Shown here one piece after another: positions 6,844 to 13,535 of a stretch of 13,535 nt of DNA. The notes under the pieces were generated by a model. The model was not told the origin of the DNA and made no database searches. It saw only the letters and a list, made by a program, of their open reading frames with translations. The position numbers and the translations under genes are program-made. The number at the start of each line of letters is the position of its first letter. Positions within the stretch are counted from its first letter, which is position 1. The stretch is from an uncultured Collinsella sp. Its GTDB lineage: Bacteria > Actinomycetota > Coriobacteriia > Coriobacteriales > Coriobacteriaceae. The stretch covers positions 1 through 13,535 of the forward strand of contig UQZM01000053.1 of NCBI GenBank assembly GCA_900545615.1, in the 5' to 3' direction.

Positions 6844-6881
6844 CATTTCGAAACAAATTTGCATAGAATTGTTTCGAAATG
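6844..6881. repeat. Perfect 13-bp inverted repeat between the GT-like gene and argR
   Basis: CATTTCGAAACAA (6844-6856) is matched exactly by its reverse complement at 6869-6881, with a 12-nt spacer that could add three more pairs around a GCAT loop. Each arm contains the self-complementary octamer TTTCGAAA, and the two octamers are 26 bp apart centre to centre. The sequence after it (GCGTTCTTAT) is a poor T-tract. It could be a weak terminator for the upstream gene, or a paired operator upstream of argR. The sequence alone does not decide. Confidence 0.7.
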
Positions 6882-6969
6882 CGTTCTTATACACAAAAGC
6901 CTTCAAATAGCGTTAAACTATTCAATCACTGATTGATTGTCTCCGCCATCTTTTGGAGAGAGGGTTTGT

Positions 6970-7407
6970 ATGGCTAAAAAACGCAATGGGCGCCAGGATG
7001 CCATTAGAGATATTGTGCGCAATAAGGACGTCCGCACGCAGCGCGTGCTGGTCGATGAGCTCCGCGCTATGGGCTTTGATTGCACGCAGGCGACTGTCTC
7101 TCGCGATATTGCCGATATGGGGCTGCGTAAGCTCCCTGAGGGCATCTATGTTCTGGCAGAGGACCTGCACCTGCAGCGTATGGTTTCCGAGCTCGTAACG
7201 GGCGTTCTGCGCACCGATAATCTGGTTATGATCAAGGCTCAGCCTGGCACGGCTTCCGGCATCGCCGCCGCCGTTGATGCGGCAGAGCTGCCCGATGTGC
7301 TTGGCTCGCTTGCCGGCAACGATACGATTTTGGTTATTGCCCAGACGGCCGAGGACGGCGAGCGTCTCGAGGCGCTGATCAATAAGCTGAGCAATTCTCG
7401 CAAGTAG
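6970..7407 (+). CDS. argR: Arginine repressor ArgR
   Basis: ArgR is the arginine-sensing regulator of arginine biosynthesis and catabolism genes, normally a hexamer. The 145 residues contain an N-terminal winged helix (about 1-70) with the signature TQATVSRDIADMGLRK and a C-terminal oligomerisation and arginine-binding domain (about 78-145) with GTASGIAAAVD (93-103) and LAGNDTILVIA. The first Asp of the usual GDDT arginine-contact motif is Asn here (N117, D118), so effector binding may differ. The ATG at 6970 is preferred over an in-frame start at 6937 because it follows GGAGAGAGG (6955-6963) and yields the usual length. No arg biosynthesis gene is adjacent. A single TATTCA half-site (6919-6924) resembles half an ARG box, too little to claim autoregulation. 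Confidence 0.95.
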   Translation: MAKKRNGRQDAIRDIVRNKDVRTQRVLVDELRAMGFDCTQATVSRDIADMGLRKLPEGIYVLAEDLHLQRMVSELVTGVLRTDNLVMIKAQPGTASGIAAAVDAAELPDVLGSLAGNDTILVIAQTAEDGERLEALINKLSNSRK

Positions 7408-7456
7408 GCGTGCGGGTCGTGCGCTCGGCACTGTGTGCGTGACATGGTGGCTTGTA

Positions 7457-7495
7457 AGGGGGTATCGACGTTGGTCGGTACCCCCTATATTGTTT
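7457..7495 (+). terminator. Rho-independent terminator after argR
   Basis: A 13-bp stem (7457-7469 with 7474-7486, including one G-T pair) closes on a GTTG loop and is followed by a mixed T-rich stretch (ATATTGTTT). The outer arm is a run of five G paired to five C. It ends argR transcription about 50 nt after the stop codon. Confidence 0.85.
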
Positions 7496-7534
7496 GCCGG
7501 TATAAAGACCGTTCACCAGGTCGCTTTAAACTAA

Positions 7535-7573
7535 AAGGCCCCCGAGCAGTTTAATAAGCTGCTCGGGGGCCTT
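7535..7573 (-). terminator. Terminator of the penicillin-binding protein gene, probably bidirectional
   Basis: A perfect 15-bp stem (7535-7549 with 7559-7573), with a core of five C paired to five G, closes on a 9-nt loop. Read on the minus strand, it lies about 22 nt beyond the PBP stop and runs into TTTT. On the plus strand it is followed by TTGTTGCTT, so it may also back up the argR terminator between these convergent genes. Confidence 0.92.
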
Positions 7574-7595
7574 GTTGCTTATGGCCGGATGATTT

Positions 7596-9794
7596 CTAGC
7601 CGACCGTATCGTCAGGTGTGGGCGAGGGGTCGGGAGTGGGCGTGGGCGTAGGCGTGCCGCCATCGCCGCCGGTCGAACCACCAGTGGAGCCGCCCGTCGA
7701 GCCACCGGTCGTACCGGTGCCGCCGGTGGTGTCGCCGCCCGTGGTCTCGGTGGTCTCGGTGGTCGTGGTCGTCGTTGTCGTCGTTGTGGTTTCCTCTTCG
7801 TCCTCGTTCTCGTCCTTGTCGTCGTTCTCCGTCTTCTTGGTGTTGTTGGTGCCGTAGAACTTCCAGACGCTGTTGTTCTTGTAGGTGGGTGCCGTTCCGG
7901 TCGCAAACTCCTCGCGCTCGGTACCGGTCAGAACGGTGTTCATAAACCGCTTAAAGACAGGCAGGTTGGTGCTGTCGCCCAGCAGGTCTGTGCCGTATTT
8001 TTGGATAGGGATCTCGCCCGCGGAATAGCCGGTCCACAGGGCGCACGCCAGCTGCGGGGTATAGCCGCAGAACCACAGGTTGGTGGTGTTGTCGGTGGTG
8101 CCCGTCTTGCCGGCATAGGGCTGGTTGACGCTCAGGGCACCGGCAGCACCCGTACCGCCGCCCTGCATGACGCCGGACAGAACATCGGTGACCGCGGCGG
8201 CCTCGCCCTCGGTAAGCACCTGTGAGGGATTGTCGGTGTGCTGGTACAGCACCGAACCGGTACGAGAGTCAATCTCGGTGATGGCGATCGGCTGGCGATA
8301 GTAGCCGCCGTTGGCAAACGTCGCGTAGGCGGCGGCCATCTCGAGCGGCGAGATCGAGCCGGTGCCGAGCGTCATGACGGGAACGTCCTCGATGTTGTCC
8401 TTGGCGGGATCGATGCCGAGCTTTTTGACGAGCGAGATGATCTTGCTGTTGCCGACGGCTTCCGCCACCTGGATGTAGCCGGTGTTGGAGGAGTATGCCG
8501 TTGCCTGCTTAAGCGTGATGTTGCCATAACTATGCTTGGCGTAGTTTTGGACCTCGGTCGTAGTGCCCTTGGCCTTGAGCGGCGAGTTGCAGTTGAGGGT
8601 GACGTTGGGGTTCATGCCGTTTTGGATGGCAGTTGCCAGCGTAAAGGCCTTAAAGGTGGAGCCGACGGGACGCTTGGCCGTGGCATGGTTTACGTGGTTC
8701 TCGTCGGCGTTGTAGTCGTAGCCGCCCACCATGCACTTGATGTAGCCGGTCTTGGGGTCGACGACGACCATGCCCATGTCCAGGCCGTCGAGTGAGAGCG
8801 TGTCGAGCTGCTCGCGGACGGCATTCTCTGCCACCTGCTGCATCGTGGGGTCGATGGTGGTCTTGACGGTCAGACCGCCCTTAAAGAGCGCGTCGGTCGA
8901 GAACTCCTGCTCCAGCAGCTGCTTGACATAGGCGACAAAGTAGGGCTGCGAGTATACGTCGACGCCACTGCCCGAGATTTCGGTCACGTTGAGGGTGATG
9001 GGCTCGGCCTGTGCGGCGTCGTGCTCCTCCTGCGTAATGTGGCCCAGGCGCAACATGTTGTCGAGGACCTTGTTGCGGCGAGACAGTGCCAGATCGGGAT
9101 TGACCGTGGGGTCGTACTGCGAAGGCGAGTTGGGAAGGCCGATCAACAGTGCGGCTTCGCTCAGGGTGAGGTCGGCGGCGCTCTTGGACAGGTAGGTCTC
9201 GGCTGCGGCCTCGATGCCGTAGGCGCCGTGGCCGTAATAGATGGTGTTGAGGTACATCATGAGGATCTCGTCTTTGGAGTACATGTCCTCCATCTTGATG
9301 GCGATGTAGGCCTCGCGCACCTTACGCTCGATGGTCGAGTCGAACTGCTCCTCCTGCAGGATGGTGTTGCGCACCAGCTGCTGGGTGATAGTCGAGGCGC
9401 CTTCGTGCCCGCCGCCGAGGGTTGCCACCGCAGCACGCGCGATACCCCACAGGTCGATACCGCCGTGCTCGTAGAAGCGCTCGTCCTCGACGTCAACGGT
9501 GCCCTGCAGCACGTAGGGGGAGACCTCGTCCTTGGTGATGGACTTGCGGTTTTGCGTGTAGAAGCTCGCGATCTTGTTGCCGTTGCAGTCGACGATCTCG
9601 GTGGGCTCGCTCACCAGATAGGCATTGGCGTCGGTGTAGTCGGGCAGATCGGACAGCCAGCGGTTGACGTTGCCGACCATGCCGATGCCAAACGCCACGC
9701 CCGCAATCAGCAAAAAGCCCAAAAACGAGAGCGGGATTATGGGCAGGGCATGCGTCTTTGAACGGCTGCGTCCCTGTCGTTGGCGAGGACCCAT
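7596..9794 (-). CDS. Class A penicillin-binding protein (bifunctional transglycosylase/transpeptidase)
   Basis: This membrane enzyme polymerises glycan strands and cross-links peptidoglycan. With the start at the ATG at 9794 it has 732 residues; GGAGGT (plus-strand ACCTCC, 9801-9806) lies 6 nt upstream. Upstream in-frame starts would add a Cys- and Pro-containing stretch without family character. A basic N-terminus leads into one membrane anchor (about 18-40). The GT51 domain (about 75-250) has E103 in EDERFYEHGG, GASTITQQLVRN and ILMMYLNTIYYGHGAYGIEAA. The transpeptidase domain (about 340-625) has S379-TFK (SxxK, nucleophile S379), S435-S-N437 (SxN) and K563-TG. The tail (about 653-732) is disordered: an acidic block, 11 consecutive Thr, TGGS repeats, then PT repeats. 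It is convergent with argR and divergent from the U32 gene. It is of the PBP1a/PonA type; the exact paralogue is unclear. Confidence 0.96.
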   Translation of the reverse strand: MGPRQRQGRSRSKTHALPIIPLSFLGFLLIAGVAFGIGMVGNVNRWLSDLPDYTDANAYLVSEPTEIVDCNGNKIASFYTQNRKSITKDEVSPYVLQGTVDVEDERFYEHGGIDLWGIARAAVATLGGGHEGASTITQQLVRNTILQEEQFDSTIERKVREAYIAIKMEDMYSKDEILMMYLNTIYYGHGAYGIEAAAETYLSKSAADLTLSEAALLIGLPNSPSQYDPTVNPDLALSRRNKVLDNMLRLGHITQEEHDAAQAEPITLNVTEISGSGVDVYSQPYFVAYVKQLLEQEFSTDALFKGGLTVKTTIDPTMQQVAENAVREQLDTLSLDGLDMGMVVVDPKTGYIKCMVGGYDYNADENHVNHATAKRPVGSTFKAFTLATAIQNGMNPNVTLNCNSPLKAKGTTTEVQNYAKHSYGNITLKQATAYSSNTGYIQVAEAVGNSKIISLVKKLGIDPAKDNIEDVPVMTLGTGSISPLEMAAAYATFANGGYYRQPIAITEIDSRTGSVLYQHTDNPSQVLTEGEAAAVTDVLSGVMQGGGTGAAGALSVNQPYAGKTGTTDNTTNLWFCGYTPQLACALWTGYSAGEIPIQKYGTDLLGDSTNLPVFKRFMNTVLTGTEREEFATGTAPTYKNNSVWKFYGTNNTKKTENDDKDENEDEEETTTTTTTTTTTETTETTGGDTTGGTGTTGGSTGGSTGGSTGGDGGTPTPTPTPDPSPTPDDTVG

Positions 9795-9956
9795 ATATTG
9801 ACCTCCAGGTATGTCGTGCCGGACGGCGGATGTGCCGTCGGGGCAGGATGGACATAAGTTATTACACGATAAACCAAACGGGGCGCGCGAGGCCTCGTGT
9901 ATGCTGGAAGACGGCATTTTTCAGAGTGAATGCATACCTTGGTAAGGAGTTTGCCG
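9795..9956. promoter_or_regulatory. Divergent intergenic region between the PBP and U32 genes
   Basis: This 162-nt gap must hold the minus-strand PBP promoter and probably the plus-strand U32 promoter. The A+T-richest part (about 9853-9876) is the likely core, but no pair of hexamers at proper spacing stands out: TGGACA (9849-9854) matches -35 at 5 of 6, yet its best -10 partner is too close. A 6-bp hairpin (9822-9827 with 9834-9839) falls in the PBP leader just upstream of its Shine-Dalgarno. AAGGAG for the U32 gene is at 9944-9949. Confidence 0.4.
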
Positions 9957-11915
9957 ATGGCGATTCGGACGATGGGGCCGAGTGGACAATACGAGACTGG
10001 ATTGGATGCTGCCGGTGCGGCGCTGCCCGAGCTGCTGGCGCCGGCGGGCGGGCTCGACCAGATGCTTGCGGCCATCGCCGCGGGTGCGGATGCCATCTAT
10101 GCGGGGTTGGGCGGCTTGAACGCCCGTGTGAGCGCTCATGGCTTTACGGATGACGAGTTTGCGCGCGGTTGTGCCGTGGCGCATGCCCATGGCGTGCATG
10201 TGTACGTGACGCTCAACGTGTTCGTGTTTGACGATGAGTTGTCCGACGCGGTGGCGTTGGGAGCCCATGCACTGGAGCTGGGCGCCGATGCTCTGATTGT
10301 CGCCGATGCCGGGTTGGCCTGCGCGCTGCGCGCGGCGATTCCCGGGGTCGAGATTCACCTGTCTACGCAGGCGGGCGTTCACAGCGAAGGCGCCGTGCGG
10401 CTTGCCGCCGATGAGCTGGGAGTCGAGCGCGTGACGACGGCACGCGAGCTGGCGGTCGACGAGATTGCGGCGCTATGTGCCACGGGCGTGCCCATCGAGG
10501 TATTCTGCCACGGTGCGATTTGCATCGGCTATTCGGGGGCGTGCGAGTTTTCGGCCCTGCGGCGTGGGCGCTCGGCGATGCGCGGCGACTGCACGCAGCC
10601 GTGCCGTCTGGCGTACGACCTGGTGGACGAGGCGGGACAGAGCGTTGTCGCCGTCGAGGGAGATCGCCTGCTGTGCCCGCGCGACTATCTGGGTATTGCA
10701 CATCTGCCCGAGCTTGTAGATGCCGGCGTGGCGTCGCTCAAGATCGAGGGGCGCATGAAGAACCCCGATTACGTATTCAACGTGGTGCGGGTGTGGCGCC
10801 GGGCACTCGATATGCTGCGCGACGGCGCGTGGGACCCCGATGCCGTGGAAGAGCTTGAACGCGAGCTGGGGAGGTCGTTTAACCGTGGGTTTACCGATAC
10901 GTACCTGCGAGGGCGTTCGGGTGCCGAGCTGATGAGCTTTGAGCGCGCAATTAACCAGGGCGTGCGCGTGGGGCGTTTGGTCGCTGTGGGCCACGAAGAG
11001 GTGACCGTTGAGCTCGACGCCGCCGTGGCGGCGGGTGACACGCTCGAGATTCGGTTCTATCCGGGTGTCGACGCGCGTCCCGATGTGCCCAAGCGCTGGC
11101 CGCAGGTGCCCTGCCCGGTGGATGCCGCAGCGGGGAAGCGCGTCGTCGTGCATTGCAAGCGTAAGGTGGACGCGGGCTGCGAGGTATACCTGATTCGCAG
11201 CGCCGGCGTGTTGGATCAGACGGCGGCGGTGTTGGAGCGCATGCGGGCCGAGGCGGATGCGATTGCGCCCGTTGCGCGTGCCGTTGAGGTGCTGCCCTTT
11301 GAGGGCGTTGCGGTGGATGGCGGTGCGTCGACGGAGTTGGTGGAGTGCGCGGTTCCCGCTCGCATGGTTTTTGCTTGGCAGCTGATGGATGCCGACCCGC
11401 GCGGAGAACTCGATTTGTCCGACGCCGTTGTGGTGCTTGACGAAGTGTGCCGCACGGGTGACGCTGACTGGACCCGCTCACTGATGCAGCGTGCCAGGCG
11501 TGTCGTCTGCCGCAGCCTGGGACAGGTGGTGATCGCTCGCGAGCTGGGCGTGACGTTTGACGTGGCGGCGCCGGTGTTCTGCGCGAATCGGGCCACGCTT
11601 ACCTGGCTGCGCGGACTCGGTGCGGGGCGGGTGTACTTGCCGGCCGAGTTGCTCGGCAATGATGCGGAGCGTATTGCCGAGCTGGCCGCTGAACCCGGCG
11701 TCTTGGGTCCGGTCGACGCCGACCGTCCCGAGCTTATGGTGTGCGAGCACTGCCTGCTGACCGCCGAGGGCGTCTGTGCCACCGATGCGACGGGACAGGT
11801 CCGTTGCCGCGACTGCTTGCGTCGTCGGCAGGTGCGCTATCTGGTCGAGCGCGACGGTACACGTCTGCCAGTTGCCATTGACGCATGCGGCAGGACGAGG
11901 ATTTTCCTGTCGTAG
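9957..11915 (+). CDS. U32-family protein (peptidase U32 / RNA hydroxylase type, RlhA-like)
   Basis: U32 proteins were named as peptidases, but characterised members such as E. coli RlhA and TrhP hydroxylate rRNA or tRNA bases and need an Fe-S cluster. This 652-residue protein has the N-terminal barrel (PELLAPAGGLDQMLAAIAAGADAIYAG at 24-50). The family signature EVFCHGAICIGYSGAC at 181-196 is followed by RGDCTQPCR, giving cysteines C189, C196, C212 and C216, the expected Fe-S ligands. CPRDYLGIAHLPELVDAGVASLKIEGRMKNPDYV (240-273) completes it. The long C-terminal half matches the large RlhA-like form and ends with extra Cys pairs (C596/C599, C607, C617/C620) that look like a zinc site. The ATG at 9957 has AAGGAG (9944-9949) 7 nt upstream; an ATG at 9930 would overlap that site. 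The substrate (23S rRNA, tRNA or other) is not shown. Confidence 0.88.
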   Translation: MAIRTMGPSGQYETGLDAAGAALPELLAPAGGLDQMLAAIAAGADAIYAGLGGLNARVSAHGFTDDEFARGCAVAHAHGVHVYVTLNVFVFDDELSDAVALGAHALELGADALIVADAGLACALRAAIPGVEIHLSTQAGVHSEGAVRLAADELGVERVTTARELAVDEIAALCATGVPIEVFCHGAICIGYSGACEFSALRRGRSAMRGDCTQPCRLAYDLVDEAGQSVVAVEGDRLLCPRDYLGIAHLPELVDAGVASLKIEGRMKNPDYVFNVVRVWRRALDMLRDGAWDPDAVEELERELGRSFNRGFTDTYLRGRSGAELMSFERAINQGVRVGRLVAVGHEEVTVELDAAVAAGDTLEIRFYPGVDARPDVPKRWPQVPCPVDAAAGKRVVVHCKRKVDAGCEVYLIRSAGVLDQTAAVLERMRAEADAIAPVARAVEVLPFEGVAVDGGASTELVECAVPARMVFAWQLMDADPRGELDLSDAVVVLDEVCRTGDADWTRSLMQRARRVVCRSLGQVVIARELGVTFDVAAPVFCANRATLTWLRGLGAGRVYLPAELLGNDAERIAELAAEPGVLGPVDADRPELMVCEHCLLTAEGVCATDATGQVRCRDCLRRRQVRYLVERDGTRLPVAIDACGRTRIFLS

Positions 11916-11934
11916 GTGCCGCGTCGCGTCAGTT

Positions 11935-11943
11935 TGTTATCAT
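11935..11943 (+). promoter_or_regulatory. Extended -10 promoter for tyrS
   Basis: TGTTATCAT reads as an extended -10 element: TG, one base, then TATCAT (5 of 6 to TATAAT). No recognisable -35 lies 16-18 nt upstream, as is typical of extended -10 promoters. The start would fall near 11950, giving a leader of about 60 nt. The element lies 20 nt after the U32 stop codon, so tyrS can be transcribed independently. Confidence 0.55.
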
Positions 11944-11963
11944 ATGAGAGTTTATGGACTTCC

Positions 11964-11990
11964 AGCACCGCCGTTTTCGGCGAGGGTGCT
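11964..11990 (+). other. Hairpin in the tyrS leader
   Basis: AGCACC (11964-11969) pairs with GGTGCT (11985-11990), and GCCG (11970-11973) with CGGC (11978-11981), around a TTTT loop with a 3-nt bulge on the 3' side. It ends 8 nt before the tyrS Shine-Dalgarno and lacks a T-run, so it is not a terminator. The 96-nt gap is too short for a T-box leader, and I see no T-box sequence. Confidence 0.5.
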
Positions 11991-12011
11991 ATAGCAAAAG
12001 GAGGATACCCA

Positions 12012-13223
12012 ATGCTGTCTGTTGACGAGCAAATGCGTATCATCACCTCGGGTGCTGCCCAAATCGTCCCCGAGGCCGACCTTCGCAAGAAGCTTGAGAA
12101 GGGCGAGCCCCTCAACATCAAGCTCGGCGTCGACCCCACCAGCCCCGACCTGCACCTGGGCCACGCCGTGCCCCTGCGCAAGATGCGTCAGTTCCAGGAC
12201 CTGGGCCACAACGTCACCCTCATCATCGGCAACGGCACCGCGCTGATCGGCGACCCTTCGGGCAAGAATTCCACCCGTCCGCAGCTTTCGCAGGAGCAGA
12301 TTGAGGCCAATGCCGAGACCTACGTGAGCCAGGCCATGAAGATCCTGGATCCCGAGAAGACCACCATCGTGCACAACGGCGACTGGATCCTTTCGATGGA
12401 CCTGGCCGGCCTGCTGCAGGTGTGCTCCAAGTTCACCGTCGCCCGCATTCTTGAGCGCGACGACTTTACCAAGCGCTACCAGTCTCAGACGCCGATCGCC
12501 CTGCATGAGTTCCTGTATCCCGTGATGCAGGCTTTCGACTCCGTGCAGATCAAGGCCGACGTGGAGATGGGCGGCACCGATCAGCTCTTCAACCTGCTCG
12601 CTGGCCGTGAGCTCATGGAGAAGATGGGCATGGAGCCGCAGATCGCGCTCACCATGCCGCTGCTCGAGGGTACCGACGGCGTGCGCAAGATGTCCAAGTC
12701 ATACGGCAACTACATCGGCCTGACCGACGCTCCCAAGGATATGTTCGGCAAGACCATGTCCATTCCTGATGAGATGATCGGCAAGTACTACCGCCTGGCG
12801 AGCTCGCTCACCCCGGCCGAGGTCGACAAGATCGACGCTGCCCTGGCCGATGGTTCTGCCGACCCCTACGAGCTCAAGCGCGCTCTGGGTCGCGACCTGT
12901 GCGACACCTACCACGGCGTCGGTGCCGGCGACGAGGCTCAGGCCGAGTTCGACCGCGTGTTCAAGGAGGGCCAGCTTGCCGACTTCCCCGAGAAGCACGT
13001 TGAGCTGACCGTCAACGACGAGGGCCAGATCTACCTCGCAGGCCTGCTTAAGGACCTGGGCCTTTCGGCGAGCGCCGGCCAGGCCCGTCGCGACATTGAC
13101 GGTGGCGGCGTCAAGATCAACGGCAAGGCGGTGGCTCCCAAGAGCTATAACATCGATCCCAGCGCCCTCAAGCTGGGCGACACCCTCTCCGTAGGCAAGC
13201 GCAAGGGCTTTAAGTTGGTCTAA
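12012..13223 (+). CDS. tyrS: Tyrosyl-tRNA synthetase
   Basis: This class I synthetase attaches tyrosine to tRNA-Tyr in the cytoplasm. The 403 residues show KLGVDPTSPDLHLGHAVPL with the HIGH-type motif H48-LGH51, IGNGTALIGDPSGK, and K226-MSKS230 in RKMSKSYGNYI. The C-terminal S4 RNA-binding domain (about 338-403) contains LAGLLKDLGLSASAGQARRDI. The GVDPTSPDLHLGH wording places it in the TyrZ-like branch rather than the classical TyrS branch. The ATG at 12012 has AGGAGG (11999-12004) 7 nt upstream; earlier in-frame starts from 11916 would add 32 residues without family character. The codons are markedly C-ending, as expected for a highly expressed gene. It has its own promoter and terminator. 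Confidence 0.97.
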   Translation: MLSVDEQMRIITSGAAQIVPEADLRKKLEKGEPLNIKLGVDPTSPDLHLGHAVPLRKMRQFQDLGHNVTLIIGNGTALIGDPSGKNSTRPQLSQEQIEANAETYVSQAMKILDPEKTTIVHNGDWILSMDLAGLLQVCSKFTVARILERDDFTKRYQSQTPIALHEFLYPVMQAFDSVQIKADVEMGGTDQLFNLLAGRELMEKMGMEPQIALTMPLLEGTDGVRKMSKSYGNYIGLTDAPKDMFGKTMSIPDEMIGKYYRLASSLTPAEVDKIDAALADGSADPYELKRALGRDLCDTYHGVGAGDEAQAEFDRVFKEGQLADFPEKHVELTVNDEGQIYLAGLLKDLGLSASAGQARRDIDGGGVKINGKAVAPKSYNIDPSALKLGDTLSVGKRKGFKLV

Positions 13224-13250
13224 CGAGCGAGTTGACCTCACAAGTGCAAT

Positions 13251-13286
13251 AAGGCCGCAGCCGGGAATCCCGACTGCGGCCTTTTA
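13251..13286 (+). terminator. Rho-independent terminator after tyrS
   Basis: A 10-bp stem (13251-13260 with 13274-13283) is extended, after one mismatch, by four more pairs (13262-13265 with 13269-13272) around an AAT loop. TTTT follows at 13282-13285. It lies 27 nt after the tyrS stop. Confidence 0.92.
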
Positions 13287-13535
13287 GTTACGCGGTTTTA
13301 CCAAACCGCGTAACGGCTCGACGCTGCAAGCCCGCCAGAGCGGCAATCTGCCTTTCAACTTCGGCGGCATGACCAAAAGGTCAATGCCGCCTCGTTTCAA
13401 GGCACCTTGTCTCAAATGCGACCCGCTCGCTGCCGTTGCCAAAACATCGGCGTCGCCTTGCTTCGGGAATGCGGCAGATAGGGGCGTTCCTTTTAATATG
13501 AGCAGGACATTGTCAAGAGGCAAAATCGGGCCTGG
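13287..13535. repeat. Non-coding, inverted-repeat-rich region, possible dispersed element or structured RNA
   Basis: I see no convincing gene in the last 249 bases. They contain a perfect 12-bp inverted repeat (13287-13298 with 13303-13314, loop TACC) immediately after the tyrS terminator. A second hairpin pairs 13363-13374 with 13379-13391 (8 + 4 bp, one bulged A, loop AAAA). ATCTGCC near 13346 is matched by GGCAGAT near 13474. On the minus strand a consensus TTGACA lies about 13513-13518, but no well-spaced -10 follows. The minus strand also has a 79-codon open frame without a good start. Composition and structure suggest a multicopy intergenic element or an RNA gene, cut off by the window edge. 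Confidence 0.35.

Noticed and set aside
9021..9761. Plus-strand open frames within the PBP gene (also 8238-8795)
   Set aside because: They mirror the PBP coding strand, are repetitive in Val/Gly/Asp/Leu, and have no supporting context.
11916..12011. A T-box riboswitch upstream of tyrS
   Set aside because: The gap is only 96 nt, and neither the T-box sequence nor an antiterminator/terminator pair is visible.
13284..13523. A 79-codon minus-strand open frame beyond tyrS
   Set aside because: It starts at a TTG without a Shine-Dalgarno, spans several hairpins and reads into the tyrS terminator; better explained as a repeat or RNA region. A conserved family would reverse this.

Overview
This 13.5 kb window is a chromosomal housekeeping segment from a high-GC, Gram-positive-type bacterium. 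The gene order adk-map-infA-rpmJ-rpsM-rpsK-rpsD-rpoA-rplQ-truA is that of Actinobacteria and Firmicutes. Protein style, GC-rich codon use, frequent GTG/TTG starts and a zinc-type adenylate kinase suggest class Coriobacteriia, most likely Collinsella or a close relative. That placement comes from recalled family resemblance, not from a search.

Positions 1-4775 hold the end of the spc/alpha ribosomal cluster: partial adk, then map (ATGA overlap), infA, rpmJ (37 codons), rpsM, rpsK, rpsD, rpoA and rplQ, closed by a strong UUCG-loop terminator. A structured 150-nt gap between infA and rpmJ is a candidate regulatory leader. truA follows the terminator. Next comes a protein of unknown role with a GT-A glycosyltransferase-like N-terminus and altered nucleotide/metal-binding motifs, then a large inverted repeat and the arginine repressor gene argR.

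From 7408 to 7595 two terminators face each other: argR from the left and a penicillin-binding protein from the right. The minus-strand gene at 7596-9794 encodes a class A bifunctional PBP with an acidic, poly-Thr, Gly/Ser/Thr and Pro/Thr tail. It is divergent from a 652-residue U32-family protein with the Cys pattern of Fe-S RNA hydroxylases. tyrS follows, with its own extended -10 promoter and leader hairpin, and ends at a strong terminator. The last ~250 bases hold no convincing gene but several inverted repeats, possibly a dispersed intergenic element or a structured RNA cut by the window edge.

The genes serve translation (initiation, ribosome assembly, tRNA charging and modification, probable RNA hydroxylation), transcription, N-terminal protein processing, nucleotide balance, arginine control and cell-wall synthesis. 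I see no phage, insertion sequence, CRISPR array, tRNA, rRNA or defence system. The items most worth a second look are the 3'-terminal inverted-repeat region, the infA-rpmJ leader, the 13-bp inverted repeat before argR, and the degenerate glycosyltransferase-like protein.
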